Positions 8,015 to 17,413 of a DNA stretch of 64,000 nucleotides are shown one piece after another. The stretch comes from Mesorhizobium sp. WSM2240 (GTDB lineage: Bacteria > Pseudomonadota > Alphaproteobacteria > Rhizobiales > Rhizobiaceae), in contig NZ_CP159256.1 of NCBI RefSeq assembly GCF_040438645.1, positions 248,001-312,000 on the forward strand. The letters run 5' to 3'. A program made the translations under genes and the position numbers. The stretch's first letter is position 1. Every line of letters begins with the position of its first letter. The notes below the pieces were generated by a model that was not told the DNA's origin, ran no database searches, and was given only the letters and a program-made list of their open reading frames with translations.

Positions 8015-9100
8015 ATGAGATATCTGCTAGCAGCCTCACTCCTTGTGGCAATCGTCCTGACGCTCCGATGGGAATGGCGGGAGCGCCATCACTTCGAAGA
8101 TGAGATCATGCGAGCCGCCCTGGCGGAGAGAGTTCGCCGGGACGACACCCGTTGCCCGCTCAGCAGCAAAGCTGTGGAGCAGGCTCGGCCATGGGTTCTT
8201 GCCGCCTGCGCGGCAGGCGGGCTCGGCTGGCATGAGGCAGCGGCGAAATATGGCGACGATGCAGCCAGAGTGTTCATCGTCTATGGCGAGGACGCGGATT
8301 TCGTGGAGGTTTTCGACCGCCTCGGCCATCCGGTCGTGCCGGTGATTGCTTATTTCGTGAAGAATGGATCCTCGCAGTACTTGTTGCAGGAAACCGTCGA
8401 TCAGGGCCTGTCGCGCCTGTGGGACGACCGGCAGGTGGGATTCGGCCTCGCGAAGATTTCGCCGGAGCAATATGGGCTCATTGCCATTCACGAGCTCAAG
8501 GATCGCGGCCATGAGATGCTGTCGGAGTTCGAGATTATTGACGGAACAGCAGTCCGCAGACAGTTCACCCGCACGCTGCTTGGTGCGAAGAACATACTCC
8601 TGGGCGGTATTTCTGATCTGGAAGGGGTGATCGCCCGCGGCGAGCGGCTTCCGACCTGGGGCGAGATGGGCTGGGCGGCCTTCGATGCGGTCATCGTCGT
8701 CGGGGGCATGGGCGCCGCCAAGGCACTTCGCGTTGCGAGGGCACCGGTGGCCGCAGCCGGCCGCGGAACGGTGCGGACAGCACATCTGAGGGCTGCAGGC
8801 AAAGGTGCGTTCCGATCGCTTTCGACCGTCGGCACGGCAGCCGGTGTCGCCGCTGTCGTCGCACTTCCCTATGTGGCGATCACGCGACCTCACCTTCTGA
8901 CAAGCGCGGCAGGTTGGATAGCCGAACAAGCAGGTCTCCCGGCCTGGCTCGGCGCCTTTGCCGCCTACCTTATATTCTGTCTTGTCCTCGCTTTTCTGCT
9001 GAGGATGGTTCTGGCGCCGCTGGCCTGGACGCTGCTAACGCTGAGCAAGATCGTTGGACGACTCGCCGGTGCCGGCGGCGTCCGATCCGCGGCAGCCTAA
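8015..9100 (+). CDS. Membrane protein of unknown function
   Basis: I do not recognise this family. The protein is about 361 residues. It has one hydrophobic segment at the very N-terminus (YLLAASLLVAIVLTL), a long hydrophilic middle with two cysteines (RCPLSSK and LAACAAG), and two or three hydrophobic segments near the C-terminus (AAGVAAVVALPYVAI and LGAFAAYLIFCLVLAFLL). A GGGAGG site at about 7997-8002 makes ATG 8015, or TTG 8009, more likely than the ATG at 8003, which abuts it. It sits alone between the GntR gene and the convergent LuxR-type gene. The topology suggests an inner-membrane protein with a periplasmic middle domain. Confidence 0.7.
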   Translation: MRYLLAASLLVAIVLTLRWEWRERHHFEDEIMRAALAERVRRDDTRCPLSSKAVEQARPWVLAACAAGGLGWHEAAAKYGDDAARVFIVYGEDADFVEVFDRLGHPVVPVIAYFVKNGSSQYLLQETVDQGLSRLWDDRQVGFGLAKISPEQYGLIAIHELKDRGHEMLSEFEIIDGTAVRRQFTRTLLGAKNILLGGISDLEGVIARGERLPTWGEMGWAAFDAVIVVGGMGAAKALRVARAPVAAAGRGTVRTAHLRAAGKGAFRSLSTVGTAAGVAAVVALPYVAITRPHLLTSAAGWIAEQAGLPAWLGAFAAYLIFCLVLAFLLRMVLAPLAWTLLTLSKIVGRLAGAGGVRSAAA

Positions 9101-9231
9101 ATCCCGCGCACAGCGCCAATGGCCTGTTATAAAGGTGGAAAGCAGTCGTAGCCAGATCGCGGTTCGGACCACACTCGGCCAGATTGGAATTTGCAGCCGT
9201 AGGAGGGAAATGGCCTATCCGTTTGGCGAAT

Positions 9232-9867
9232 TCAGGCTTCGGATTCCCGCAGCCAAACCGCGACGGCCATGGATCGGCTGCGGGCACCCAGCTTCTCGTA
9301 GAGATTTTTCAGGTGATATTTCACGGTGTTTTCTGAAATGCCCGTGCGGTTCGCGATCTGCTGGTTGGTCCAGCCGCGTGCGAGGACCTCGAGCAACTCG
9401 CGTTCGCGCACGGTGAGACTGGAGAGCGGGCTGTCGTTGATCTCGCCGATGTCGATATAGGGAATGCAGAAATGGCCCGCTGCAACGGCCCTGACGGTGT
9501 TCACCAGGATGCCCGCGGGTTCGTGCTGGAAACAGAAACCGCGTGCGCCGAGACGCACAGCCTGGCGCAATGCGGACGGGTCGCGGTTGTTGCTGAAGAT
9601 GACCGTCTTGACGGTGCTTCCATTGGCCTTGAGCTTGCGCAAGATTTCAGGAGCCTTCACATCGGCAAGATCCCAGGCCAGGACGGCGAGATCGAACGCC
9701 GTCTCCTCGGCCTTGAGCAGATCATCGCCGCGATCGCTGGTTCGCGCTATGGCGAGATCGGGCTGGGCTGTGATGACCTCGACGATCGCCGAAATTACCA
9801 GCGGATTGGCGTCGATCAGAAATATCCGTATTGTCCCAATGATGGCTGCGGACTTATCCAGCATCAT
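9232..9867 (-). CDS. LuxR/NarL-type response regulator with degenerate receiver
   Basis: This 211-residue regulator has a receiver-like domain (about residues 12-130) and a C-terminal LuxR helix-turn-helix (about 148-205, LTVRERELLEVLARGWTNQQIANRTGISENTVKYHLKNLYEKLG). The receiver appears unable to take phosphate in the usual way. The acidic pair at the first strand reads IDANP rather than DDHP. The usual aspartate after the third strand aligns with alanine (LAVLAWDLAD), and the conserved lysine is replaced by glutamine (GFCFQHEP). It therefore probably acts without a partner kinase. It is a single gene between the membrane protein and folD, and its targets are unknown. Confidence 0.85.
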   Translation of the reverse strand: MMLDKSAAIIGTIRIFLIDANPLVISAIVEVITAQPDLAIARTSDRGDDLLKAEETAFDLAVLAWDLADVKAPEILRKLKANGSTVKTVIFSNNRDPSALRQAVRLGARGFCFQHEPAGILVNTVRAVAAGHFCIPYIDIGEINDSPLSSLTVRERELLEVLARGWTNQQIANRTGISENTVKYHLKNLYEKLGARSRSMAVAVWLRESEA

Positions 9868-9959
9868 GTTTCCTCCAGCGGTGATCGGTCCACAGATACC
9901 AGAATAGGGGTCCCGGGCCGCTGCCGGGATCGCGCCGCTGCGATCGCCCGTGCCGCATA

Positions 9960-10865
9960 TCAGGCTTCCGGTTCGTCAAGACCGTTTGCGCGGCAGGCCG
10001 CGGTCAGGGTGTTGGCAAGCAGACAGGCAATCGTCATCGGGCCGACGCCGCCGGGCACCGGGGTGATCGCCCCGGCGGTTTCGGCAGTGCTGGCGAAATC
10101 CACGTCTCCCACGAGACGCGGCTTCCCGTCCGGCCCCTCTACGCGGTTGATACCCACGTCGATCACCGTTGCGCCTGGCCGGATCCAGCTGCCCTGGATC
10201 ATTCCCGGCCGCCCTACCGCGGCCACCACTATGTCGGCACGCCGCACGATGTCCTCCAAATCGCGGGTGCGTGAATGAGCAATCGTGACGGTGCAATTTT
10301 CGCGCAACAGGAGCTGCGCCAGGGGCTTTCCAACGATGTTGGAGCGTCCGACCACCACTGCTTCAAGGCCCGAGAGGTTGCCGAGATGCGCCCTGAGCAG
10401 CATCAGGCAGCCGAGCGGCGTGCAGGGCACCATGGCCCCTTGTCCTGTTGCGAGCTGGCCGACATTCGAAATGTGGAAGCCATCGACGTCCTTTGCCGGG
10501 TCGATGGCGTTAATGATCCTGGCCGCATCCATGTGGCCGGGGAGGGGCAGTTGTACCAGGATTCCATGCACCGCCGGATCGGCATTGAGCTGCCCGACGA
10601 GATCCAATAGCGCTGCTTCCGACGTACCGGCGTCGAGTTTGTGCTCGAAGGAAGCCATACCGGCCTCCACCGTTTGCTTTCCCTTGGAGCGGACATAGAC
10701 CTGGGACGCCGGGTCTTCGCCCACCAGCACCACGGCGAGACCGGGCGTAATGCCGTGCTCGACCTTCAGATTTGCGACCTGCTCCGCCACGCGGCCCCGT
10801 ATGTCGGCCGCGAAGGCCTTGCCATCAATGATCGCGGCCCCTGTCCTCGTCTCAGCGATCTGCAT
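9960..10865 (-). CDS. folD: Bifunctional methylenetetrahydrofolate dehydrogenase / cyclohydrolase
   Basis: FolD interconverts 5,10-methylene-, 5,10-methenyl- and 10-formyl-tetrahydrofolate using NADP. The 301-residue product contains the active-site Tyr and Lys in [10 protein letters not shown], the QLPLPGH motif, PCTPLG, and the nucleotide-binding [17 protein letters not shown] stretch. The start at 10865 follows an AGAGG site; an upstream in-frame ATG at 10892 would add nine residues. It lies 73 bases downstream of fhs on the same strand, forming a folate one-carbon pair that links formate and methylene-tetrahydrofolate. Confidence 0.95.
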   Translation of the reverse strand: MQIAETRTGAAIIDGKAFAADIRGRVAEQVANLKVEHGITPGLAVVLVGEDPASQVYVRSKGKQTVEAGMASFEHKLDAGTSEAALLDLVGQLNADPAVHGILVQLPLPGHMDAARIINAIDPAKDVDGFHISNVGQLATGQGAMVPCTPLGCLMLLRAHLGNLSGLEAVVVGRSNIVGKPLAQLLLRENCTVTIAHSRTRDLEDIVRRADIVVAAVGRPGMIQGSWIRPGATVIDVGINRVEGPDGKPRLVGDVDFASTAETAGAITPVPGGVGPMTIACLLANTLTAACRANGLDEPEA

Positions 10866-10938
10866 GCTCGGCCTCTGTTGCTTGTGTTCCATGCTTCGCA
10901 CCATCAAAGTCAGATAATTGCCATCCAGGCTTACTCCC

Positions 10939-12636
10939 CTAGAACAAGCCCTGGATGCGGCCTTCCTCATTGAGGAAGATCCGCTCCGCCGAAGGCGTGC
11001 GCGGCAGGCCGGGCATGGACATGATCTCGCCGCAGATGGCGACGATGAAGCCGGCGCCGGCCGCCAGCCGTACCTCCCGCACCGGCACCGCGTGGCCCGT
11101 CGGCGCGCCGCGCAGATTGGGATCGGTGGAGAAGGAATACTGCGTCTTGGCCATGCACACCGGCAGCTTGCCGTAGCCCTGGTCTTCCCACTGCTTGAGC
11201 TGGTTGCGCACGCTTTTATCGGCGATCGCCTCCGAGCCGCGATAGATGCGCTTGACGATCGTATCGATCTTCTCGAAGAGCGGCATGTCGTCGTGGTAAA
11301 GAGGCGCGAACTGGGAGCCGCCGCCTTCGGCGAGTGCCGCCACCTTGTGCGCCAACTCTTCGATGCCTGCCGAGCCGTGCGCCCAGTGCTTGCACAGGAT
11401 CGCTTCCTCGCCCATCGAGGCGACGAACTCCTTGACCGCCTGGATCTCGGCCTCGGTGTCGGAGTGGAAGTGGTTGATGGCGACCACCGCCGGCACGCCG
11501 AACTGCTTCACATTCTCGATGTGGCGGCCGAGATTGGCGCAGCCCTTCTTCACCGCCGCGACATTCTCCGCGCCGAGGTCTTCCTTCTTGACGCCGCCAT
11601 TCATCTTGAGCGCCCGCACCGTGGCGACGATCACCGCCGCCGCCGGTTTCAGGCCGGCTTTGCGGCACTTGATGTCGAAGAATTTTTCCGCGCCGAGATC
11701 GGCGCCGAAGCCGGCTTCCGTCACCACATAATCGGCGAGCTTCAGCGCCGTCGTGGTCGCCACGACGGAGTTGCAGCCATGCGCGATGTTGGCGAACGGG
11801 CCGCCATGCACGAAGGCCGGGTTGTTCTCCAGCGTCTGCACCAGGTTGGGCTGCATGGCGTCCTTCAGGAGCACCGCCATCGCGCCGTCCGCCTTCAGAT
11901 CGCGGGCATAGACCGGCGTCTTGTCGCGGCGGTAGGCGACGATGATGTCGCCCAGGCGCTTTTCCAGGTCCTTCAGGTCGGTGGCCAGGCACAGGATCGC
12001 CATCACCTCGGAGGCGACGGTGATGTCGAAGCCGGCCTCGCGCGGAAAGCCGTTGGCGACGCCGCCCAGCGAGCAGAGGATTTCGCGCAGCGCCCGGTCG
12101 TTCATGTCCATGACGCGCCGCCAGGCGACGCGGCGGATGTCGATGCCGAGATCGTTGCCCCAGTAGATGTGGTTGTCGATCAGCGCCGACAGCAGATTGT
12201 GGGCGGTGGTGATGGCGTGGAAATCGCCGGTGAAGTGGAGGTTCATGTCCTCCATAGGCACGACCTGCGCATAGCCGCCGCCGGCCGCGCCGCCCTTCAT
12301 GCCGAAGCATGGGCCGAGCGAGGCCTCGCGGATGCAGACGATCGCCTTTTTGCCAATGCGGTTGAGGCCGTCGCCGAGCCCGACCGTGGTGGTCGTCTTG
12401 CCTTCGCCGGCCGGCGTCGGGTTGATGGCGGTGACGAGGATGAGCTTTCCGTCGGAGCGCTTGCGCGCATTGGCGATGAATTCGGCCGAGACCTTCGCCT
12501 TGTCATGCCCGTAGGGCAGCAGATGCTCCGGCGGGATGTTGAGCTTTGTGCCGACCTCCTGGATCGGTTTCTTGTCAGCCGCGCGCGCAATTTCGATATC
12601 CGAGAGACCGACGGGCTTCGCTAGGTTGAATGACAT
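10939..12636 (-). CDS. fhs: Formate-tetrahydrofolate ligase
   Basis: This enzyme joins formate to tetrahydrofolate at the cost of ATP, giving 10-formyl-tetrahydrofolate. The 565-residue protein has the standard length and start ([17 protein letters not shown]), a P-loop TPAGEGKTT at about residues 74-82, and family blocks such as [18 protein letters not shown] and [14 protein letters not shown]. An AAGGGA site precedes the ATG. It is upstream of folD. The adjacent relics of sarcosine oxidase genes suggest that this locus once served demethylation of methylated glycines, in which folate carries the released carbon. Confidence 0.96.
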   Translation of the reverse strand: MSFNLAKPVGLSDIEIARAADKKPIQEVGTKLNIPPEHLLPYGHDKAKVSAEFIANARKRSDGKLILVTAINPTPAGEGKTTTTVGLGDGLNRIGKKAIVCIREASLGPCFGMKGGAAGGGYAQVVPMEDMNLHFTGDFHAITTAHNLLSALIDNHIYWGNDLGIDIRRVAWRRVMDMNDRALREILCSLGGVANGFPREAGFDITVASEVMAILCLATDLKDLEKRLGDIIVAYRRDKTPVYARDLKADGAMAVLLKDAMQPNLVQTLENNPAFVHGGPFANIAHGCNSVVATTTALKLADYVVTEAGFGADLGAEKFFDIKCRKAGLKPAAAVIVATVRALKMNGGVKKEDLGAENVAAVKKGCANLGRHIENVKQFGVPAVVAINHFHSDTEAEIQAVKEFVASMGEEAILCKHWAHGSAGIEELAHKVAALAEGGGSQFAPLYHDDMPLFEKIDTIVKRIYRGSEAIADKSVRNQLKQWEDQGYGKLPVCMAKTQYSFSTDPNLRGAPTGHAVPVREVRLAAGAGFIVAICGEIMSMPGLPRTPSAERIFLNEEGRIQGLF

Positions 12637-12699
12637 ATGGAGTCCCTTGCAAAAGGCAAAAATTCAAGTCCTGTCGTCCTTTTTCGGATGTTCCATGCG

Positions 12700-13060
12700 C
12701 GGGCAGCTGTCACACTGGTTCCGCGATGATCCGCAAGCGGTTCCACCACACCCAGAGACAAATCTGCGGAGGAACTCCCAGACATGAGAAGGAAGATCTC
12801 GTCGCCGGTGCGCAGTACGATCGCGCCCATATTTTCCATCAGGGTGCGTGCGAAGGCGCCTGACGGAGAGACCTAGACAGGTCAAGCGAGCAGAGTCGCT
12901 CCAGTGCGGGGAGGATTTCTGAGCCGGAGATCTCCAGGATTGCCCAGACATCGGTCTGATCGGCGGTTTAGCCGGCATTTTCGAACGCAGCCTGCACCAA
13001 GGTGTCGGCATCCGGCGTGACATGTGGGAGGACCGGCATCATCTGGTCGGACGACGAGCG
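12700..13060 (-). pseudogene. soxG: Remnant of sarcosine oxidase gamma subunit (soxG)
   Basis: Read on the minus strand, one frame gives TADQTDVWAILEISGSEI and then PALERLCSLDL, and a second frame continues FARTLMENMGAIVLRTGDE and then IFLLMSGSSSADLS. Together these match my recollection of the C-terminal half of SoxG. A TAA interrupts the first frame near 12968, and the two frames are joined by a frameshift near 12855-12870, so the gene cannot be translated. SoxG belongs to the heterotetrameric enzyme that oxidises sarcosine to glycine with formation of methylene-tetrahydrofolate, fitting the folD-fhs neighbours. Confidence 0.6.
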
Positions 13061-13165
13061 CAGGGCGCGCATCCGTTCGTGCCTCTGCATAAAGCTTTCC
13101 CAGAACTTGGCAGGCCACATGACCGTCTTGTAGTAAAAGCCCACGCCAAGGAGGGTGCCTTCATG
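13060..13165 (-). pseudogene. Short fragment resembling sarcosine oxidase alpha subunit (soxA)
   Basis: The minus-strand translation contains GVGFYYKTVMWPAKFW, which resembles the GFYYKTFM-P-FW segment ahead of the FAD domain in SoxA. Only about 30-35 residues remain, and the same open frame then runs into the soxG-like remnant. The two genes therefore appear to have been brought together by an internal deletion that removed most of soxA. Confidence 0.5.
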
Positions 13166-13179
13166 TCGTTTACCGCCAT

Positions 13180-13463
13180 CAGCCATTCCAGCGGGCCGCG
13201 GTGGTTCTGGCTGTATCACCCGTTTCGAGCAGCGTCGCCGGCTCCATCACCATTGCGAGCAAGGCCGGCGCTGGCAGGGGGAAGGTGATCCGGTTGGCGG
13301 TCCCGAAGGCGAGCCGGATCTGCGCCTTGATCAGTTCCCTTAACTGGGTGGATTCCGGATCGAGATCACCAATCGTGGACCGCGTCTGTGCGGCGAACTC
13401 CGGCGCGACTTTGGAGGGGCTAGAGCCTATCGAGAGGCGGGTTGGTGGCATGAAGGCATTCAT
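13180..13463 (-). pseudogene. Truncated class V aminotransferase (alanine-glyoxylate type), N-terminal fragment
   Basis: An apparently intact start (ATG 13463 with AAGGAG eight bases upstream) leads into MPPTRLSIGSSPSKVAPEF, then TIGDLDPE and IKAQIRLAFGTANRITFPL. This is the usual N-terminal course of alanine-glyoxylate aminotransferases. The normally conserved substrate-loop and PLP-lysine regions are absent. The frame instead runs on to about 13180 and degrades (LETGDTARTTAARWNG). About 85 of roughly 390 residues survive. It is a relative of the intact aminotransferase at 2859-4058, not a copy of it. Confidence 0.6.
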
Positions 13464-13719
13464 CCCAGGCGCTCCTTTGCCGGGCCGGTTGACTCGGCCC
13501 TTCTTTATCGATGGGAGAATGTGGATCAATCTGTGATAAGTAAAGTTTAATACATTTACCGTTGTGCTAAATTTAATTAACTACCCGGCACCGTCTCCTC
13601 GGTGAGCCTCAAGCAACGCCTGCAGAGCATCAACGTCAATCACGCCGTGCCCTGTCCGCCAAAATCTCATGGCAAGGCTGCAGAAGACCACACCGCTATC
13701 GCCGGTACGCCGCCGATCA

Positions 13720-14150
13720 GGGTTCAATAAATCCACTGGCAAAGAGACGCAGGTCGTAAGCCTCAGGATCCCTACGGAAATCAACGCGCCCAGCGTTCGG
13801 ATTTCTGTGGGATATAGTCGAGCGTAGCTACTGCTCTCCTCGACGACATCGCCGCTGTTGCGGAGCTCACCTTTGATCTCGACAGAAGCAACCGACTTTC
13901 CCGCGCTGTTTGCGGGCGGCGAACTCGACCACGTAAACGCCCTGTGTGGCCGCGATCTCGAGCGGCCACACAATGATCTCGGCGGTCCCGTTGCGCCCAC
14001 TCAAGCCGTCGATCACAAGATAGCTGAGCACTGCGAGCAGAGCTACGCAGCTTATTCCCGCCACGATCCACTCTGTGACTGAAGTCCCCGGTTTCCGTGT
14101 TATGCCATCTTTTTCGGATTGCTGCTCTGTTGCTTGTTGCTCTTTGCGGA
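13720..14150 (-). pseudogene. Broken TIGR02588-family protein gene
   Basis: Three frames must be joined to read the family. The first gives GTSVTEWIVAGISCVALLA and then YVVEFAARKQRGK, the second VASVEIKGELRNSGDVVEES, and the third AVATLDYIPQKSERW. The order (one N-terminal membrane segment, then a small beta-rich domain with a GELR...G..VE pattern) matches TIGR02588. At least two frameshifts separate the pieces. TIGR02588 genes usually follow TIGR02587 membrane-protein genes, and the broken copy of that partner lies just upstream at 14223-14740. Confidence 0.55.
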
Positions 14151-14222
14151 CATTTTTGTCACAGGATGAGCGTTGCCACCGCCGCCCCGAGTGCGCCTGG
14201 GAACGAGAGAACCACGACCGCA

Positions 14223-14740
14223 CTAAGTGTCTCCGAAAAGCTGGCGCCATCGGTCCTGCCGAAGGTCCCAAGGAATATAGAGGTTCACAAGCATCACCAG
14301 GACATAGCCTACTATAGAATAACGAAAGAGGATGCTGAGGAACACAGCGCCTGGCTCCGAACTGTGTGTGTCGCGAAATTCGAATTCATAGACGAATGCG
14401 TGCATGAGAGCGATGGTTATCAACACCAGGGCGATTTCCTGCCAAGGGTCCCTCTTGTACGCGATCAGGACGATCTCTTCCGTTGGTGCGCTCGCCCTTA
14501 AATGTGCCAGCCAAGGGGTTACGGCGGTTGTATTTGAAGCTGGAGGCAGCGAAGGCGTCAACCGCAACAATACGGCCCTCGGTGCGGTTGTCCGGCCCGG
14601 AGACGACTTCCGTCACTTCCCCGGGACAGAGTCCCGTTTTCTGAGCTATGGCTGCGTGGCTGCCATGCGCCGTGACGCAAGGTCAACCAGCAACGCCTGA
14701 GGCACTTTCTTAATGGCAGTAGACACTTTGGATCTCCATT
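14223..14740 (-). pseudogene. Broken TIGR02587-family membrane protein gene (C-terminal part)
   Basis: The minus-strand translation gives APTEEIVLIAYKRDPWQEIA followed by LALMHAFVYEFEF-like and SIVGYVLVMLVNLYIPW segments, which correspond to the last membrane helices of TIGR02587 proteins. A short piece in another frame near 14690 (STAIKKVPQALLVDLASR) looks like the preceding helix start and is followed by a stop. The N-terminal half is missing. It is transcribed toward the broken TIGR02588 gene, preserving the usual gene order. Confidence 0.5.
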
Positions 14741-14767
14741 TGGTGTCCGTATGACCATTTTCGGGAT

Positions 14768-15511
14768 TTAACCGTTCAGGCGCGCAAACGACTCTTGATA
14801 GCGGCCCTCGCGTTCGGCGAAGCGCTGGAAGTGGACGCGCTCGACGAGAATTTCCTCGGCGTCAGGCTGCTCTTGGAGCAGCACCATGGTCTGCGAAATA
14901 TAGTCCTCGAGAGGCATGGCGTTGGGGTCGCTGGCCTGCTGCGGGCCCGTCAGTTCGGTCTGGACGTAAGGCGGCACCAGTTCGATGACCTGGACAGACG
15001 TGCCGCGCAACTGCACGCGCAGTGTCTGGCTGTACGAGTGAATAGCCGCCTTGGTCGCGCAATAAGTGGGAAAGCCCCCGCGTGGCAGGAACGCCAGCCC
15101 CGAGGACACCGTTAGCAAGGCGGCATCCGGCATCGAGATGAGGTGAGGAAGCAGCGCGGTGGTCAGACGAATCGGGCCGAGCAGATTGGTGGTGATCGTT
15201 GCTTCTGCCGTGGCCGTGGACCCATCCCGGACCGCTTCGGCACGCATGATGCCGGCGTTGTTAATCAGGACGTTGAGCGAGGGAAAATCCTCGACCACCT
15301 GCCGGGAAAAGGCAGTGATCTCGTCCGGATCGTCCACATCGAGCTGAAAAGTATGGATGCCGGGATTGGCGGCTTCTAGATCCTTGAGCTTGTCCCGGTT
15401 GCGTCCTGTGACGATGACATTGTTGCCTCTTGCCAGCAAGGCTTCGGCAAGGGCGCGCCCGATGCCGCTTCCGCCGCCGGTGATGAGTATCGTGTTGCCA
15501 GTGATGTTCAT
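14768..15511 (-). CDS. SDR-family NAD(P)-dependent oxidoreductase (DltE-like)
   Basis: This is a 247-residue short-chain dehydrogenase with the Rossmann motif TGGGSGIG at about residues 11-18, the NNAG motif, and the catalytic Tyr-Lys pair in PTYCATKAAIHS. The start at 15511 is preceded by AAGGAG at correct spacing. The substrate is not predictable; DltE-like members are often annotated as generic oxidoreductases. It is divergent from the AraC regulator that starts 166 bases away, and this pairing of a redox enzyme with an AraC_N regulator is common. Confidence 0.9.
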   Translation of the reverse strand: MNITGNTILITGGGSGIGRALAEALLARGNNVIVTGRNRDKLKDLEAANPGIHTFQLDVDDPDEITAFSRQVVEDFPSLNVLINNAGIMRAEAVRDGSTATAEATITTNLLGPIRLTTALLPHLISMPDAALLTVSSGLAFLPRGGFPTYCATKAAIHSYSQTLRVQLRGTSVQVIELVPPYVQTELTGPQQASDPNAMPLEDYISQTMVLLQEQPDAEEILVERVHFQRFAEREGRYQESFARLNG

Positions 15512-15676
15512 GTCGGTCTCCTTGGGTATGCGAGCAGCACGGAGATAAAGCCCCTCACGGTCCCGTGCCTGCCCCATCCTCGAAAGAATCTGCCTATTTC
15601 TCCAAACTTCATATCTGCGCTACTGTGGAATCAGCCCACGCGGGCGCTATTGAGTGCCTGTTTCTATGGGGAACCG

Positions 15677-16597
15677 ATGATGCTCGACGACCTCTCCCGC
15701 AAGGTGCTCGCCTATGCCGATACTCGGAACATTGGCGACGAGCCGAGCGCGACGGATGTTCCGGGTTTGAACGTGTCGCGCCAGAGACGTGCTACCGAGC
15801 TGTCCCCGGTCCTTTACGAGCCCATTTTCTGTCTGGTCCTGCAGGGTGCAAAACAGGCACTTCAGGGACGGCGGATGGTGGATTTTCCGAAGGGGCACTC
15901 GGTCATCGTGGGCATCGACCTTCCCACGGACGCCCGCGTCGTCGAGGCGTCGCCAGAGCGGCCCTACGTTGCATTGGCGCTCAAGCTCGACATGGGCCTC
16001 ATTCGGGAACTGTCAGCCGAAGCGGGAGCGGATGAGGGAACGGGCCGGGAGGTGGCGGCAATATCGGCGGCGGAGGCGGACGAAGCGATCATCGACGCAA
16101 TGGGGCGGCTCTTCGCACTTGTCGAAAAACCTACGGCGCTGCCGGTGCTTCATCCGCTGCTCATGCGTGAAATCCACTATTGGCTGCTTTGTGCCGACCA
16201 CGGGTCGCTGCTGCGGACGCTGGCGCAGGCCGACAGCCATGCGTCACGGATTGCCGATGCGATCGGCACCATCCGCAACAATTTTGAACAGCCGCTTTTG
16301 GTGGCTGACCTGGCCAGTTCGGTGGGCATGAGCGTTTCAGCCTTCCATTTCCACTTCAAGGCAATTACCGGCGCGACTCCGCTCCAGTACCAGAAGCGCC
16401 TGCGGCTGATCGAGGCGAAACGGCTCATGCAGGCCGAGCGGCAATCGGTCTCCAGCGCAGCGTTCAGTGTCGGCTACGAAAGTCCCACTCAATTCTCGCG
16501 GGAATATGCACGGATGTTCGGGCTTCCGCCGGTCAGGCATGCGCGCGTACCGGCGCCCGCCCCAGCCCCGGAATATGAAAGCCCAGGGTGGATGTAA
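15677..16597 (+). CDS. AraC-family regulator with AraC_N (cupin-like) sensor domain
   Basis: The product is about 306 residues. The N-terminal domain (about 20-165) contains the YEPIFCLVLQGAKQ and GHSVIVGIDLPTDARV stretches typical of AraC_N. The C-terminal domain (about 200-300) carries two helix-turn-helix motifs (LLVADLASSVGMSVSAFHFHF and VSSAAFSVGYESPTQFSREYARMFG). The start at 15677 follows GGGGA; a further in-frame ATG is at 15680. It presumably regulates the divergent SDR gene and itself from the shared 166-base intergenic space. Confidence 0.9.
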   Translation: MMLDDLSRKVLAYADTRNIGDEPSATDVPGLNVSRQRRATELSPVLYEPIFCLVLQGAKQALQGRRMVDFPKGHSVIVGIDLPTDARVVEASPERPYVALALKLDMGLIRELSAEAGADEGTGREVAAISAAEADEAIIDAMGRLFALVEKPTALPVLHPLLMREIHYWLLCADHGSLLRTLAQADSHASRIADAIGTIRNNFEQPLLVADLASSVGMSVSAFHFHFKAITGATPLQYQKRLRLIEAKRLMQAERQSVSSAAFSVGYESPTQFSREYARMFGLPPVRHARVPAPAPAPEYESPGWM

Positions 16598-17413
16598 CGG
16601 GCCGTGGCGGCAGCTTATCGCTGAACCTGACCCGAAACCGGACCAACCACTTTAGCACACTTGCCAGGGAGGAATTGCGCCACAAGCGGACCTTTGCACG
16701 TGAAATTCGCAGGATAAAAAGACCAGAAATCAAGGCTGCCGCCATGGTGCATAATCTGCCGGGCGGGGCCACCCGGGCCTTATTTCAGCTATCGACTACC
16801 GGTCGGGGACGTCCGAGCAGCAAGAGAATCTATACCTCTCGCCAACGCACGATCTTGCGGTTGCTCGCCTAAAGGGTCGAGTAGAGCCGGTTGCCGTAGT
16901 GTGCACCTGCGGCTAGACGAACAGGTCACCTTGGATTTAAGCGGCTTTGGTCGGTTCTAGGGCAACGCTTCACTTGATGGTGGGACTTCCCGGTAGCGGT
17001 AAGACGACCCCGGCTCGAAACTCTCCTCGATGATCCGCAGCTTTGCTTCCGTCGACCAATGCGACGGCGGGCGACGCCGGTGATCACCTCGATGCGCTGA
17101 TAGTCCTCGGACATAAGCCTATCCTCAAGCCTGTGCTTGAGCCTTTCTGCTTATGCCGGGTGTCCGATCGAAATGGGGGGCAATTCACACCCTAGGAGCA
17201 CTCTCTCTTTCTATGTGTGCAAGGAAGATCGGCGGTACGCGGCCGGGAAACGCGCTGTTCGTGCCGCCTCCGCGCCATCGGAACTGCTTCACACAACCAC
17301 TGCCGACAATTATGGTCAGTCAGTTGCTTGTTCCGTGATGCTGGTACGCAAGGCTCCGTTAACCGTAAGCCCATAGCTTCTTGCCGAGGCGGATTAAGAA
17401 AAGGGGCTTAGGC
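16598..17413. other. Mostly non-coding stretch with one IS relic
   Basis: I see no convincing gene here other than the IS66-type relic at 16957-17114. Short open frames at 16588-16872 and 17137-17376 show no recognisable family or start signals. Loss of coding content beside IS debris fits a degraded accessory boundary. Confidence 0.5.
16957..17114 (-). pseudogene. IS66-type transposase accessory gene (orfA/tnpA) relic
   Basis: The minus-strand frame from ATG 17114 reads MSEDYQRIEVITGVARRR. After a frameshift near 17055 a second frame continues STEAKLRIIEESFEPGSS and stops at 16957. This matches the start of the small helix-turn-helix protein of IS66-family elements (the RRRWS.EEKLRIVEE.FEPG pattern). 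The remainder of the element is not present. Confidence 0.65.

Noticed and set aside
10918..12624. Long open frame on the plus strand opposite fhs (568 codons)
   Set aside because: It is the mirror of the fhs gene in high-GC DNA; its translation is low-complexity (Arg/Asp/Val rich) and fhs is unmistakable.
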